From Acidobacteriota bacterium (GTDB taxonomy: Bacteria > Acidobacteriota > Terriglobia > Terriglobales > Acidobacteriaceae): a stretch of 39,275 bases of DNA. Below are positions 1 through 8,170 of this stretch, piece after piece. Numbering within the stretch: the first letter of the stretch is position 1; each line of letters begins with the position of its first letter. The translations under genes and the position numbers were made by a program. The notes below the pieces were generated by a model. It ran no database searches. It had not been told where the DNA came from and saw nothing but the letters and a program-made list of their open reading frames with translations. The DNA lies in the NCBI GenBank assembly GCA_021806005.1, contig JAJZDM010000026.1, positions 1 through 39,275 of the forward strand, given 5' to 3'.

Positions 1-2
1 AC

Positions 3-392
3 CTTTCCCCGAGGCCTGCGCTGATCTTCGCCGATCTGCCCGGATACGGCTACGCCAAGATCTCGCGTTCCATCTCCTCCGAGTGGCCCAGCTTTATTGA
101 GCCCTATCTTGGCGAGCGTCCGCAGCTCGCACTCTGCCTCTGTCTGGTGGACACCAACATCCCTCCTCAGCCGAGCGATACCCTGCTCATCCACGCCCTG
201 CGCACCATGCAACGCCCGCATCTGGTTGTGGGCACCAAGTCTGACCGCCTCAGCGGCAACCAGCTTGCCAAGTCACTCTCGGCGCTGTGCAAGGCGCATG
301 AGGTGGATCGCGTTCTGCCCGTCTCGTCCAAGACTCCGGGCGGCGTCAAAGCCCTGTGGCCGGAGATCCTGAGCGTGATTCAGGAGACGTAG
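3..392 (+). CDS. engB: Ribosome biogenesis GTP-binding protein EngB/YsxC (3' part)
   Basis: This is the C-terminal part of a TRAFAC-class GTPase that helps assemble the large ribosomal subunit; the 5' end lies outside the window. The open frame runs in from the left edge. It shows the G3 motif DLPGYGYAK close to the start, which is diagnostic for EngB/YihA, then a G4-type TKSD (NKxD in most family members) and a G5-like VSSKT before the short C-terminal helix and stop. About 129 codons are present, and the P-loop and switch I are missing with the 5' end. The neighbour on the right is convergent, and only about 60 bp separate the two stop codons. No clear terminator hairpin was seen between them. 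The family assignment is firm. Confidence 0.93.
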   Translation, partial: LSPRPALIFADLPGYGYAKISRSISSEWPSFIEPYLGERPQLALCLCLVDTNIPPQPSDTLLIHALRTMQRPHLVVGTKSDRLSGNQLAKSLSALCKAHEVDRVLPVSSKTPGGVKALWPEILSVIQET

Positions 393-451
393 TTCAGTAA
401 TAAATCGCCGGAGCGTTACAACCAGACCCGCTTCGCAGCCTGGCCCGGTTC

Positions 452-1174
452 TCAATCTGTCCCGACCGCAGCAGGCAGACCGGCTGCGGTCCGCTCTGCC
501 TGCGTCAGCCACATCACCCGCGCTCCGCCTGGAGCGGATCGCTGGTAGCGTGCAATCCGCTGAACCCATGCGCGCCGCACCTTGTCCCCCTCCGGCAACA
601 TGGCCAGAAGCCGGGCATCCACCTCTCGCAATCCGGCCGCCGTCGCCGCGGCCAACTCCACTTCTGACCATCCACGCTGGTCCAGCCATCGCTGCAGCCC
701 TTCGCTGGGCTGCACCGCGTCAGCACTACCCTCCAGTTCCAGCACCTCCCTGCCCAGGCCCTCCGCTGGATCTTCCACCCCCCGGAAGACCACCTGCATA
801 TCCGGCAGCACACCGCGCTCCCGCAGTTCCGCCACCGCGGGAGCCACCTCGCCCTCCGACACCACGCTCAGCGGGCGCCCCTTCCGAATCTCATTCTTCA
901 GCACCCGCAGCGCCTCATTCAGGGTATTCACTACAAAGTCCACGCCGCCCTGGCGAAAGACCGCCTTCACCACCGCTGCGTCCGGGTCCAGAAGCAGCGC
1001 GGTTGCACCGGCGATACTCACGGCTGCAGGCAGACCGGTTGCCGAGACCGCTGCGCCGCAGGCGAGGACCATCCGCCCGGCCCAGATCTCGCGCCGCGCC
1101 ATCAACTCCCCGTAGATCCGCAACGTCTGCCGCTGCATCTCCTCAGTTCTCACCTGCACCTGTCCCTCCCCCAT
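452..1174 (-). CDS. Hypothetical protein, about 240 residues, Ala-rich hydrophobic N-terminal segment
   Basis: I do not recognise the family. The frame stays open further upstream to 1306, but that extension would overlap the myo-inositol synthase stop and run through a perfect hairpin, so I place the start at the ATG at 1174. No good Shine-Dalgarno sequence precedes it, so the start is uncertain. After a charged, Gln/Arg-rich N-terminal helix there is a hydrophobic Ala/Gly-rich stretch at residues ~38-65 that could be a membrane hairpin or a buried helix. A mixed alpha/beta charged C-terminal part follows. No catalytic motif was seen. It is transcribed away from ino1 on the same strand and is convergent with engB. 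Base composition matches the neighbours. Confidence 0.6.
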   Translation of the reverse strand: MGEGQVQVRTEEMQRQTLRIYGELMARREIWAGRMVLACGAAVSATGLPAAVSIAGATALLLDPDAAVVKAVFRQGGVDFVVNTLNEALRVLKNEIRKGRPLSVVSEGEVAPAVAELRERGVLPDMQVVFRGVEDPAEGLGREVLELEGSADAVQPSEGLQRWLDQRGWSEVELAAATAAGLREVDARLLAMLPEGDKVRRAWVQRIARYQRSAPGGARVMWLTQAERTAAGLPAAVGTD

Positions 1175-1186
1175 TCCAGACACCAA

Positions 1187-1219
1187 GGGGCCCTGCAACC
1201 TTTGGCGTTGCAGGGCCCC
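1187..1219 (-). terminator. Perfect 13-bp hairpin after the myo-inositol synthase gene
   Basis: Arms 1187-1199 (GGGGCCCTGCAAC) and 1207-1219 are exact reverse complements around a 7-nt loop. The hairpin lies about 40 bp beyond the ino1 stop on the minus strand. The run after it on that strand (TTGGTGT) is only weakly T-rich. It is therefore a strong stem but an imperfect intrinsic terminator. It also sits just upstream of the next minus-strand gene and could act there. Confidence 0.6.
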
Positions 1220-1259
1220 GGTGGTCTTCACCGCCTTCGTTCCAGAGGTTTCGCAGGCG

Positions 1260-2600
1260 TTACTCTCCGTAGTACTCCAGACCGAGATGGGTGATGAGAT
1301 CCTCACCCATGATGTGGCGCAAGGTGTTCTTCAACTTCATCTGCTGGATGAACAGATCGTGCTCCGGATAGACTCCCGGAGCACTGTCCGGATCCTTGAA
1401 GTAGAAGCTCAGCCACTCCTGGATTCCCAGTCCGCGCAGCGCCGGGGTGCGTGCCGCCAGATCCATGAACAGGCAGAGATCCAAGGCCAGAGGAGCGGCC
1501 AGAATCGAGTCGCGGCAGAGGAAGTCGACCTTGATCTGCATCGGGTAACCGAGCCATCCGAAGATGTCGATGTTGTCCCATCCCTCTTTGTTGTCCCCAC
1601 GCGGCGGGTAGTAGTTGATCCGCACCTTGTGGAAGACGTCGCCGTACAACTCCGGATTCTTCTCCGGCTGGAAGATATAGTCCAGCACGCCAAGCTTGGA
1701 GACCTCTTTGGTCTTGAAGTTGTCCGGATCGTCCAGCACCTCACCGTCCCGGTTGCCCAGGATGTTGGTGGAGTACCATCCGCTGACGCCCAGTTGCCGC
1801 GCCTTGAAGCCGGGCGCCAACACCGTCTTGAGGAAGGTCTGGCCGGTCTTGAAGTCCTTGCCGCAGATGGGCGCATTCATCTTCTTGGAAAGCTCTTGCA
1901 GCGCGGGAATATCCACCGTAAGGTTCGGTGCCCCGTTGGCGAACGGAATCCCCTCTTTCAGCGCAGCCCATGCATAGAGCATCGAGGGCGAGATGTCCGG
2001 ATCGTCCGCCACCAGGCCCTTTTCAAACGCCTCCAGGGTCTGGTGCACCGGCTTGGGCTCGATGTAGATCTCCGTCGAACCGCACCAGATCATGACCTGG
2101 CGGTCGGTCCTGGTCTTGAATTCAGCGATCTCATTCCGGATCTGGCTGGCCAGGTCACACTTGTTCTTGCCCACCTTCTGCACCTTGGGCGTCAGGCGCT
2201 TCACCCAGCGCTGATCGAAGGCCGCCGGCATCGGCTCGATGCTTTGCAGGAACTCCTTCATGCTGTCCAGTTGTTCGCGATCCAGCACCCCGGCTGTCCT
2301 GGCAGCATCGTACAGGTTGCCGCCAAAGATGTCCCAACCGGTAAAGACCAGGTCGTCCAGTTGCGCCAGAGGCGCCCAATCCTTGATCAGCGGGGTACGA
2401 TTCTCCGTGCGCTTGCCCAGCCGGATCGTTCCCATCTGCGTGGTCGATCCGAATGGCTTGGCAAAGCCTCTCCGAACTGCCTCAACCCCGGCGATGAGCG
2501 TGGTGGCTACTGCGCCCATTCCGGGAATCATGATTCCAAGTTTTCCAGTTGCCGGCTTGATGCTGGCCGCATCCGGCGTACCGCCGTTGGGGATAGACAT
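1260..2600 (-). CDS. ino1: Inositol-3-phosphate synthase (myo-inositol-1-phosphate synthase)
   Basis: Converts glucose 6-phosphate to 1D-myo-inositol 3-phosphate using NAD, the first step to inositol for phosphatidylinositol and related lipids or solutes. The 446-residue product starts at the ATG at 2600, which is preceded by AGGAAGGG at good spacing. The frame runs open further upstream, but that part is not protein-like. The N-terminus has the dinucleotide-binding motif GMGAVATTLIAG. Further along are GKDFKTGQT, NILGNRDGEVL and the C-terminal DSILAAPLALDL segment, all family signatures. Length and motif order fit the bacterial INO1 type. It is divergent from the acyl-activating/PlsC fusion across about 290 bp, so shared regulation and a joint role in phospholipid synthesis are plausible but inferred. 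Confidence 0.93.
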   Translation of the reverse strand: MSIPNGGTPDAASIKPATGKLGIMIPGMGAVATTLIAGVEAVRRGFAKPFGSTTQMGTIRLGKRTENRTPLIKDWAPLAQLDDLVFTGWDIFGGNLYDAARTAGVLDREQLDSMKEFLQSIEPMPAAFDQRWVKRLTPKVQKVGKNKCDLASQIRNEIAEFKTRTDRQVMIWCGSTEIYIEPKPVHQTLEAFEKGLVADDPDISPSMLYAWAALKEGIPFANGAPNLTVDIPALQELSKKMNAPICGKDFKTGQTFLKTVLAPGFKARQLGVSGWYSTNILGNRDGEVLDDPDNFKTKEVSKLGVLDYIFQPEKNPELYGDVFHKVRINYYPPRGDNKEGWDNIDIFGWLGYPMQIKVDFLCRDSILAAPLALDLCLFMDLAARTPALRGLGIQEWLSFYFKDPDSAPGVYPEHDLFIQQMKLKNTLRHIMGEDLITHLGLEYYGE

Positions 2601-2888
2601 TGCGTTACAAACCCTTCCTGAAGTGCAAAGTTCCGTTCCTGCAACCCCTCCGCACATGAGTTTGGGGAGTTGGCGATCGAGACCTCTTTCCCGGAATAAC
2701 GCACAGCCCCGGGGCTTCCAAGGAGCAAGAAACACCTCTCTGGGTGGGGGACGACCGCGCCAGCTCACCCTCTCCATACGAGAAGCTGCTCTAGCGTCGA
2801 GCGGACATACCAGTATCTCTCTTTGCCAAACCGAGTTGCAAATAGCCGCAAGTCTTCTCGTATCATCGAAGCTGAGGAACCATACGAA
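2601..2888. promoter_or_regulatory. Divergent intergenic region between ino1 and the acyl-activating fusion
   Basis: About 290 bp contains both 5' regions. On the minus strand the ino1 ribosome binding site (AGGAAGGG) is visible just upstream of 2600. On the plus strand GAGGAA at 2874-2879 precedes a TTG at 2889. No convincing -35/-10 pair was picked by eye. Confidence 0.4.
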
Positions 2889-5570
2889 TTGCGCCCCCAT
2901 CTGGCTACCCTGGTTGATGATCTCCGCCGCAACGGAGCGCAGAAAGCTGTTGTGCGCTACCGCGGAGTTCGCCGCCACGCTACCACCTACGCAGAACTGG
3001 CCAGCCTCGCCGGTCGCTTCTCCGCGGAACTGGCACAACGAGGCATCTTACCCGGCGAGCGTGTGGTTCTTTGGGGTGAAAACTCCGCAGAGTGGGTTGC
3101 AGCCTTCTTTGGCTGCCTGCTGCGCGGCGTCCTGGCGGTTCCACTGGACGCCGCCGGATCACCGGAGTTTGCCACTCGGGTGATCGCCGACGTCGCCCCC
3201 CGACTGATCCTGGCGGATGCGGCGCGGCTGCGATGGCTTGGCGATACCTCCTCGCTGCTCCCGCTGGAGGATCTCGCTGCCCATCTCCCCGCCGAACCCC
3301 TGTTCAGCGTTGACCCGACCGTTCAACTCGACGCTCCCTTCCAGATCGTCTTCACCTCTGGAACCACGGCCGCGCCCAAAGGGATCGTCCATACCCACCG
3401 CAACATCCTGGCCAGCCTCGATCCCATCGAGCGCGAGATGCAAAAGTACCTCCGCTACGAGCGGATCTTTCACCCGCTGCGATTCCTCCACACCCTTCCG
3501 CTCAGCCACGTCTTTGGACAGTTCATGGGCCTCTGGACACCTCCTTTGCTGGGCGCCGAAGTCCACTTTGACTCTCAGCTTGAACCGGCACGGATGCTCG
3601 ACCGCATCCGCCTGAGCCGCATCTCGGTGCTGCTCGCCGTGCCTCGCTCCCTCGACCTGCTCCGCACACATCTGAAGATCGTCTTCCCTGACCTCGAGGC
3701 TCAGCTCGAGTCCTCCGCCAGCCTGCCCATCTACAGGCGAATGCTCCGCTTCCGGCGCGTGCACCGCTTTACCGGCTGGAAGTTCTGGGCGCTGATCTCG
3801 GGCGGAGCGGCGCTCCCCCAGGATCTTGAACTCTTCTGGGGCAGGCTCGGGTATGCAGTGATCCAGGGCTACGGCATGACGGAAACCGCCGCGCTGGTCA
3901 CCCTAAACCATCCGTTCCACGTGGGCCGGGGAACTCTGGGCAAGCCACTACCCGGCCGCGAGGTGCAGATCAGCCCCGAGGGCGAGATTCTGGTGCGCGG
4001 CGATGTCGTGGCCGGCTCTGCCTGGGTTCAGGGACGCATCCAGCCGCGCTCCTCGGATTGGCTGGCCACCGGCGATCTGGCTACCCGGGAGGACTCCGGC
4101 GAACTTCGCTTCGCAGGCCGTCGCAGCGATGTCATCGTCACCTCCGCTGGGCTTAACATCTATCCTGCCGATCTAGAGGCTGCGCTGCTTCAACAGCCGG
4201 GCGTGCGCTCGGCAGCGGTGGTTCGGTACGAGGGCCCCAACGGTCCGGAACCGGTGGCGGTGCTGCTGGCCGACTTCGATGCGTCGCAACTTCGCCAGAC
4301 GCTCCAGCAGGCCAATCGCCAGCTCGCCGGCTTCCAGCAGATGCACCACGTTCTGCGTTGGCCTGAACCCAGCTTCCCCTTCACCTCCACGGGCAAGTTG
4401 TTACGCCGCTCCTTAGCGGAGTGGGCCAGCGCGCGGATCTCCGCCAGCGCAGATCGACCCGCGCCCATCCAGGGTGATGTTCTGCTGGAGATGATCGTCT
4501 CGATCAGCGGGGACCCGCCCGTGGTGACAGGCGACGCAGCCCGCATCTCCGAGGATCTGCACCTGGACAGTCTGGGCCGGGTACAGCTTCAGTCCTTGCT
4601 GGAGCAGCGCTTCGGCGTCCAGTTGGAAGACGAACAGATCGCCCGGGCCACCACACTCGGAGACCTTCGTTCGCTTGCCGGTACCCATGCACCTCCGCCT
4701 CTGCAGCACTCCGTCCAGGTCGCAGACCGGACTGCGGCTCCAGGCATGACCTTGGATGTAATACCGGCGGCAGCCACCCCCGCTACCAATCCAACCGCGC
4801 CGTCCGCCACCGCATCTGGCGCGAAAACGCCGGTGGCCTCGTCCGTCACTCTGCCCCACCGCTATCCGCGCTGGACATGGCTTTGGCCCGTCAACGCGCT
4901 CCGCGTCGCCTTCCTGGAGGCCGTCGTGCGTCCGCTGGTGTGGCTGTTGGCCGCTCCCCGGGTGGAGCGCGCCGGCGCAGCCTCCGGCCAGTCCCGGCAA
5001 CCACTGCTGATCGTAGCCAACCACATCACAGCCTACGATGTGCCTTTGGTGTTGTATGCTCTACCCGCGCACCTGCGGCGCCGCGTGGCGTGCACCATGG
5101 CGGCGGAGTTGTTGATGGACCTCCGCCGTGGCCGCAACGCTCCCAGCGCTCTGCTCAAGCCGCTGCTGCCCATCGCTTACTGGCTCATCACGGCTCTCTT
5201 CAACGTGTTTCCCCTGCCGCGCATGGGAGGCTTCCGGCGCAGCTTTGAGCACGCCGGTCAGGCGCTGGACCATGGCTACTCGGTGATTCTCTTTCCCGAG
5301 GGCCAGCGCTCCGCTGATGCAACCCTGCTGCCCTTCCGCTCCGGTATCGGCCTGCTCACCCAGGAGTCCGAGGCCGCCGTCCTTCCTGTAGCCCTGGTGG
5401 GAATCGACAAGATCCTGCAGAGCGACGGGCGCTGGTTTCACTCCGGGCGCATCACCGTGCGCGTCGGAGAGCCCATCGCCTACGATCCGCAGAGCACACC
5501 CGAACAGACAACCCGCAAGCTGCGTGCAGCCATCGCGCAACTATCCGGCTCTGGCGAGTCATCTTGCTGA
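2889..5570 (+). CDS. Three-domain fusion: acyl-CoA/acyl-ACP synthetase - acyl carrier domain - PlsC acyltransferase
   Basis: Predicted to activate a fatty acid with ATP, load it on its own or another carrier, and transfer it to a lysophospholipid or glycerol-phosphate acceptor. Domains in order, numbered from the TTG at 2889 (893 residues): an AMP-forming ligase with TSGTTAAPKG (~156-165), GYGMTETA, the GRRSDVIVTSAGLNIYP hinge region and the lysine motif STGKLLRR; a carrier domain with phosphopantetheine site DSLG (Ser ~561); a Pro/Ala/Thr-rich linker; then an acyltransferase with NHITAYD (~711) and FPEGQRS (~802). I chose TTG 2889 because GAGGAA lies 9 nt upstream; an alternative TTG at 2823 adds 22 residues. 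E. coli Aas has the acyltransferase first and the ligase second, so the order here is reversed and a carrier is inserted. The exact substrate is unknown. Confidence 0.88.
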   Translation: MRPHLATLVDDLRRNGAQKAVVRYRGVRRHATTYAELASLAGRFSAELAQRGILPGERVVLWGENSAEWVAAFFGCLLRGVLAVPLDAAGSPEFATRVIADVAPRLILADAARLRWLGDTSSLLPLEDLAAHLPAEPLFSVDPTVQLDAPFQIVFTSGTTAAPKGIVHTHRNILASLDPIEREMQKYLRYERIFHPLRFLHTLPLSHVFGQFMGLWTPPLLGAEVHFDSQLEPARMLDRIRLSRISVLLAVPRSLDLLRTHLKIVFPDLEAQLESSASLPIYRRMLRFRRVHRFTGWKFWALISGGAALPQDLELFWGRLGYAVIQGYGMTETAALVTLNHPFHVGRGTLGKPLPGREVQISPEGEILVRGDVVAGSAWVQGRIQPRSSDWLATGDLATREDSGELRFAGRRSDVIVTSAGLNIYPADLEAALLQQPGVRSAAVVRYEGPNGPEPVAVLLADFDASQLRQTLQQANRQLAGFQQMHHVLRWPEPSFPFTSTGKLLRRSLAEWASARISASADRPAPIQGDVLLEMIVSISGDPPVVTGDAARISEDLHLDSLGRVQLQSLLEQRFGVQLEDEQIARATTLGDLRSLAGTHAPPPLQHSVQVADRTAAPGMTLDVIPAAATPATNPTAPSATASGAKTPVASSVTLPHRYPRWTWLWPVNALRVAFLEAVVRPLVWLLAAPRVERAGAASGQSRQPLLIVANHITAYDVPLVLYALPAHLRRRVACTMAAELLMDLRRGRNAPSALLKPLLPIAYWLITALFNVFPLPRMGGFRRSFEHAGQALDHGYSVILFPEGQRSADATLLPFRSGIGLLTQESEAAVLPVALVGIDKILQSDGRWFHSGRITVRVGEPIAYDPQSTPEQTTRKLRAAIAQLSGSGESSC

Positions 5571-5610
5571 CGGTGGAGGCCGGGCCTCCCATCACATCTG
5601 CAAGAGAAGG

Positions 5611-6237
5611 CTAATCGATCTGTAGCCGCTCGCGATTCTTCCAGTGAGTCCAGAGGAAGTACACCAGGCCGATCACCAGCACAGCCTCCACGCCATGGTG
5701 GAAGCGGTCAAAGAAGGCCTTGAAGCGCGGGTCACTGTTCCACCTGGCTCCCAGCCGCAGCCCGATGTAAGCCAGCGCATAGCACCATGGAAACGAGCCG
5801 ATGAAGGTGTAGATGTGGAAACGCACCTGATTCATTCGCGCCACCCCGGCGGGGAAGGCAATGAACGTACGGACGATGGGAAGCATACGGCCCAGCAGCA
5901 CCGTAATCGATCCATAGTGATTGAAGAATCGATCCGCCATGTCCAGGTCGCGCCGGCTCAGCAGCAGGTAGCGGCCGTATCGCTCCACCATGGGCCGCCC
6001 TCCCCACGCTCCCACCCAATAGGCCGGTATGGATCCGAGGTTGGAGGCCAGTGACCCCACCGTCGCCAGCAGGATCAGTTCCATCTGGGTGTGCGCCAGC
6101 GCATAACCGGCCAGCGGCATAATCACCTCGGACGGAATCGGAATGCAGGCGGCCTGGATGGCCATCAGCACGATCACCATGGTGTAACCGCCACTGCTGA
6201 TCAGGGCAACAAGAAGGGCGATGAGTTTTGCGGACAT
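5611..6237 (-). CDS. DedA-family membrane protein
   Basis: A 208-residue polytopic protein of the DedA/SNARE-associated (VTT) family. Members support membrane homeostasis, and some act as lipid (undecaprenyl-phosphate or phospholipid) flippases. Visible family features are the early acidic/proline segment IPIPSEVIMPLAGY, the glycine-rich GSLASNLGSIPAYWVGAWGG, and the arginine motif GRMLPIVRTFIAFPAGVARM. These are followed by two C-terminal membrane segments and a basic tail. Its stop is close behind the convergent acyltransferase fusion. Upstream is a TATACT box 8 nt before the ATG with GAAGG between, so either a leaderless or a very short leader is possible. The specific transported lipid cannot be told from sequence. 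Confidence 0.9.
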   Translation of the reverse strand: MSAKLIALLVALISSGGYTMVIVLMAIQAACIPIPSEVIMPLAGYALAHTQMELILLATVGSLASNLGSIPAYWVGAWGGRPMVERYGRYLLLSRRDLDMADRFFNHYGSITVLLGRMLPIVRTFIAFPAGVARMNQVRFHIYTFIGSFPWCYALAYIGLRLGARWNSDPRFKAFFDRFHHGVEAVLVIGLVYFLWTHWKNRERLQID

Positions 6238-6245
6238 GAGCCTTC

Positions 6246-6251
6246 AGTATA
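6246..6251 (-). promoter_or_regulatory. -10-like box TATACT of the DedA gene
   Basis: TATACT ends 8 nt before the ATG at 6237, so transcription would begin at or within a few bases of the start codon. No clear -35 was seen. Confidence 0.4.
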
Positions 6252-6267
6252 CGAGACGACACTGAGC

Positions 6268-6282
6268 GCAGCTTGAAGCTGC
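6268..6282. repeat. 15-nt perfect palindrome upstream of dedA
   Basis: GCAGCTTGAAGCTGC is symmetric around its central G. It lies about 17 bp upstream of the dedA TATACT box, in the region where a -35 element or operator would be expected. A regulatory role is inferred only from position and symmetry. Confidence 0.35.
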
Positions 6283-6400
6283 AGCGTCACGACCTACGCA
6301 TCGCGACCGGCCGTGTCCAACCCTCCAAACTCTGTGACTGAACCTGTCTTCGCTGGCATGGACCGGCGATGGCTCAGGCTTCCCAGGCCCTTGAATTTGT

Positions 6401-6406
6401 TAGCAT
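6401..6406 (+). promoter_or_regulatory. -10-like box TAGCAT of hemQ
   Basis: TAGCAT ends 6 nt before the ATG at 6413. A GGAG lies between them but only 2 nt from the ATG, which is too close for a normal ribosome binding site, so a leaderless transcript is the simpler reading. Confidence 0.35.
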
Positions 6407-6412
6407 GGAGTC

Positions 6413-7204
6413 ATGTCTGAAGCCGTAACCTCCCACCCGACTGCGACCCACACTGCACCTGCGCACCCCCAGAGCAGCCCCTCTGGATCTCCCTCCGCCC
6501 ACGGCGGCCCGCCGGTAAAGCGCCAGGTCGTCTGCTTCAGCTTTTACAAGGTGATGCCGGAGTGGCGCCGTCTGCCGCGCGAAGAAAAGGCCGTTCACAA
6601 GCAGGCCTTTGCCGACGTGCTCGCCCGCTGGAACAAGCCCGGTGAGTTCCTCTCCCTCACCTACTCGACCATGGGAACCCGTGGCGATGTGGACATGTGC
6701 GTCTGGACCATCGGTTATGCTGTGGATGAACTGAACCGCATGCGGGCTGAACTGATGGCGACCCCCCTGGGTGGTTATCTGACCACACCGCACAACTTCC
6801 TCGCCATGACCAAGCGATCCCAGTACAGCATTGACCGTGAGGATGAAAGCGAAGGAGAAGGACGTGGAGCCATCCGTCCTGGCGGACAGAAGTACAACTT
6901 CATCTACCCGTTCTGGAAGACCCGTCCCTGGTATCTGCTTTCCGCTGCCGAGCGCAAGCGGCTGATGGACGAGCACATCCGCATCGGGCTGCTCTATCCC
7001 CGCGTCAAGCTGAATACCACCTACTCCTTTGGCCTGGACGACCAGGAGTTTGTGGTGGCCTTTGAGACCAACTTCCCGGAAGACTTTCTGGATCTGGTCC
7101 AGCAGTTGCGTGAGACTGAGATCAGCATGTACACCCTCAAGGACTTTCCCATCTTCAGCTGCGTGCGGCTGAAGCCAATGGAGATGCTGGACCGTCTGGG
7201 CTGA
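6413..7204 (+). CDS. hemQ: Coproheme decarboxylase HemQ (chlorite dismutase family)
   Basis: Catalyses the last step of the coproporphyrin-dependent haem pathway, decarboxylating coproheme to haem b. The 263-residue protein begins with a low-complexity Ser/Pro/His/Ala extension of ~33 residues, followed by the chlorite-dismutase-like barrel. In the C-terminal half, YPFWKTRPWY places the proposed radical tyrosine at Y165, and LMDEHIRIG gives the proximal haem-ligand histidine H188, followed by LNTTYSFGLDDQEFVVAFE. These match HemQ rather than true chlorite dismutases. It is followed 30 bp downstream by nth on the same strand, probably co-transcribed. No other haem gene is in the window. Confidence 0.92.
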   Translation: MSEAVTSHPTATHTAPAHPQSSPSGSPSAHGGPPVKRQVVCFSFYKVMPEWRRLPREEKAVHKQAFADVLARWNKPGEFLSLTYSTMGTRGDVDMCVWTIGYAVDELNRMRAELMATPLGGYLTTPHNFLAMTKRSQYSIDREDESEGEGRGAIRPGGQKYNFIYPFWKTRPWYLLSAAERKRLMDEHIRIGLLYPRVKLNTTYSFGLDDQEFVVAFETNFPEDFLDLVQQLRETEISMYTLKDFPIFSCVRLKPMEMLDRLG

Positions 7205-7234
7205 AGCATCGTTCCCGCAGGGGAAGTTCATCGC

Positions 7235-7978
7235 ATGCCAAGAGAGAGCAAAGCCGCTGGAGCGAACCGGCCGTTGAAGCCTTCCAACAAGGCTGCGCGG
7301 CCGGCCAAAGGCGCGCGCACCAGGCCGGATTCCAGATCCTCAGAGCGGGTTACCTCCATCCTCGAGACGCTGGCTAAGACCTATCCAAACGCCGTCTGTG
7401 CGCTGCGCCACCGTAACGCCTTTGAGCTCACCATTGCCACCATCCTCTCCGCGCAGACCACCGATGTGGGCGTGAACAAAGTCACCCCGGAACTCTTTCG
7501 GATGTATTCCACCCCCCGGAAGCTTGCTGAGGCGCCGCTGCCGGAACTGGAGCGAATCATCCGCACCACAGGCTTCTACCGCGCCAAAGCGAAGAACATC
7601 CAGGGTGCGGCCCGGGTCCTGCAGGAGAGCTTCGGCGGAAAGGTGCCACAGACGATCGAGGAACTGATGAAGCTGCCAGGTGTAGCCCGCAAGACAGCCA
7701 ACGTCGTGCTCGGAAGCTGGTATGGAATCGCCGCCGGCATCGTGGTGGATACCCACGTTGGAAGGCTCTCCCGCCGCCTGGATCTCACCCGGGAGAGCGA
7801 TCCGGTCAAGGTGGAGCGCGACCTGGAGAAGGTCATTCCCATGGATCACTGGATCCAGCTCAGCCATGAGTTGATCCATCACGGCCGGCAGATCTGCATC
7901 GCGCGCAAGCCGCGCTGTGCGGAGTGCCCCCTGGAACCTCTCTGCAACGCTGCGGACAAGACCTGGAGTTCGCACTGA
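7235..7978 (+). CDS. nth: Endonuclease III (DNA glycosylase/AP lyase)
   Basis: Base-excision-repair enzyme that removes oxidised pyrimidines and cleaves the abasic site. The 247-residue protein has a basic N-terminal extension of ~35 residues, then the helix-hairpin-helix LPGVARKTANVVLG with catalytic Lys153, VDTHVGRLSRRL with catalytic Asp172, and a C-terminal 4Fe-4S motif C221-x6-C228-x2-C231-x5-C237. All active-site residues are present. The start at 7235 is preceded by GGGGAAG at workable spacing. It follows hemQ closely on the same strand. The downstream gene is convergent across about 190 bp. Confidence 0.95.
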   Translation: MPRESKAAGANRPLKPSNKAARPAKGARTRPDSRSSERVTSILETLAKTYPNAVCALRHRNAFELTIATILSAQTTDVGVNKVTPELFRMYSTPRKLAEAPLPELERIIRTTGFYRAKAKNIQGAARVLQESFGGKVPQTIEELMKLPGVARKTANVVLGSWYGIAAGIVVDTHVGRLSRRLDLTRESDPVKVERDLEKVIPMDHWIQLSHELIHHGRQICIARKPRCAECPLEPLCNAADKTWSSH

Positions 7979-8170
7979 CGGAGGCTCTCCGCCTGCCCCC
8001 AACGGGCAAGCCAGTTCGTTTCTCGCCAGGTTCGATAAGCAGAGGCCAACCAGGGTCCGTCAAAGCATCTTCGGCAGCGCTGACGCTGCGGAGCGCCGGG
8101 CATCCCGGTCCGCCGCTCCTTTGACGACGACTGACAACGACACTCTGCAGCCCGCGCTGTCCGAACCCGC

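Noticed and set aside
1175-1306. Longer N-terminus of the hypothetical gene (to 1306)
   Set aside because: Would overlap the ino1 stop and translate through the perfect hairpin at 1187-1219.
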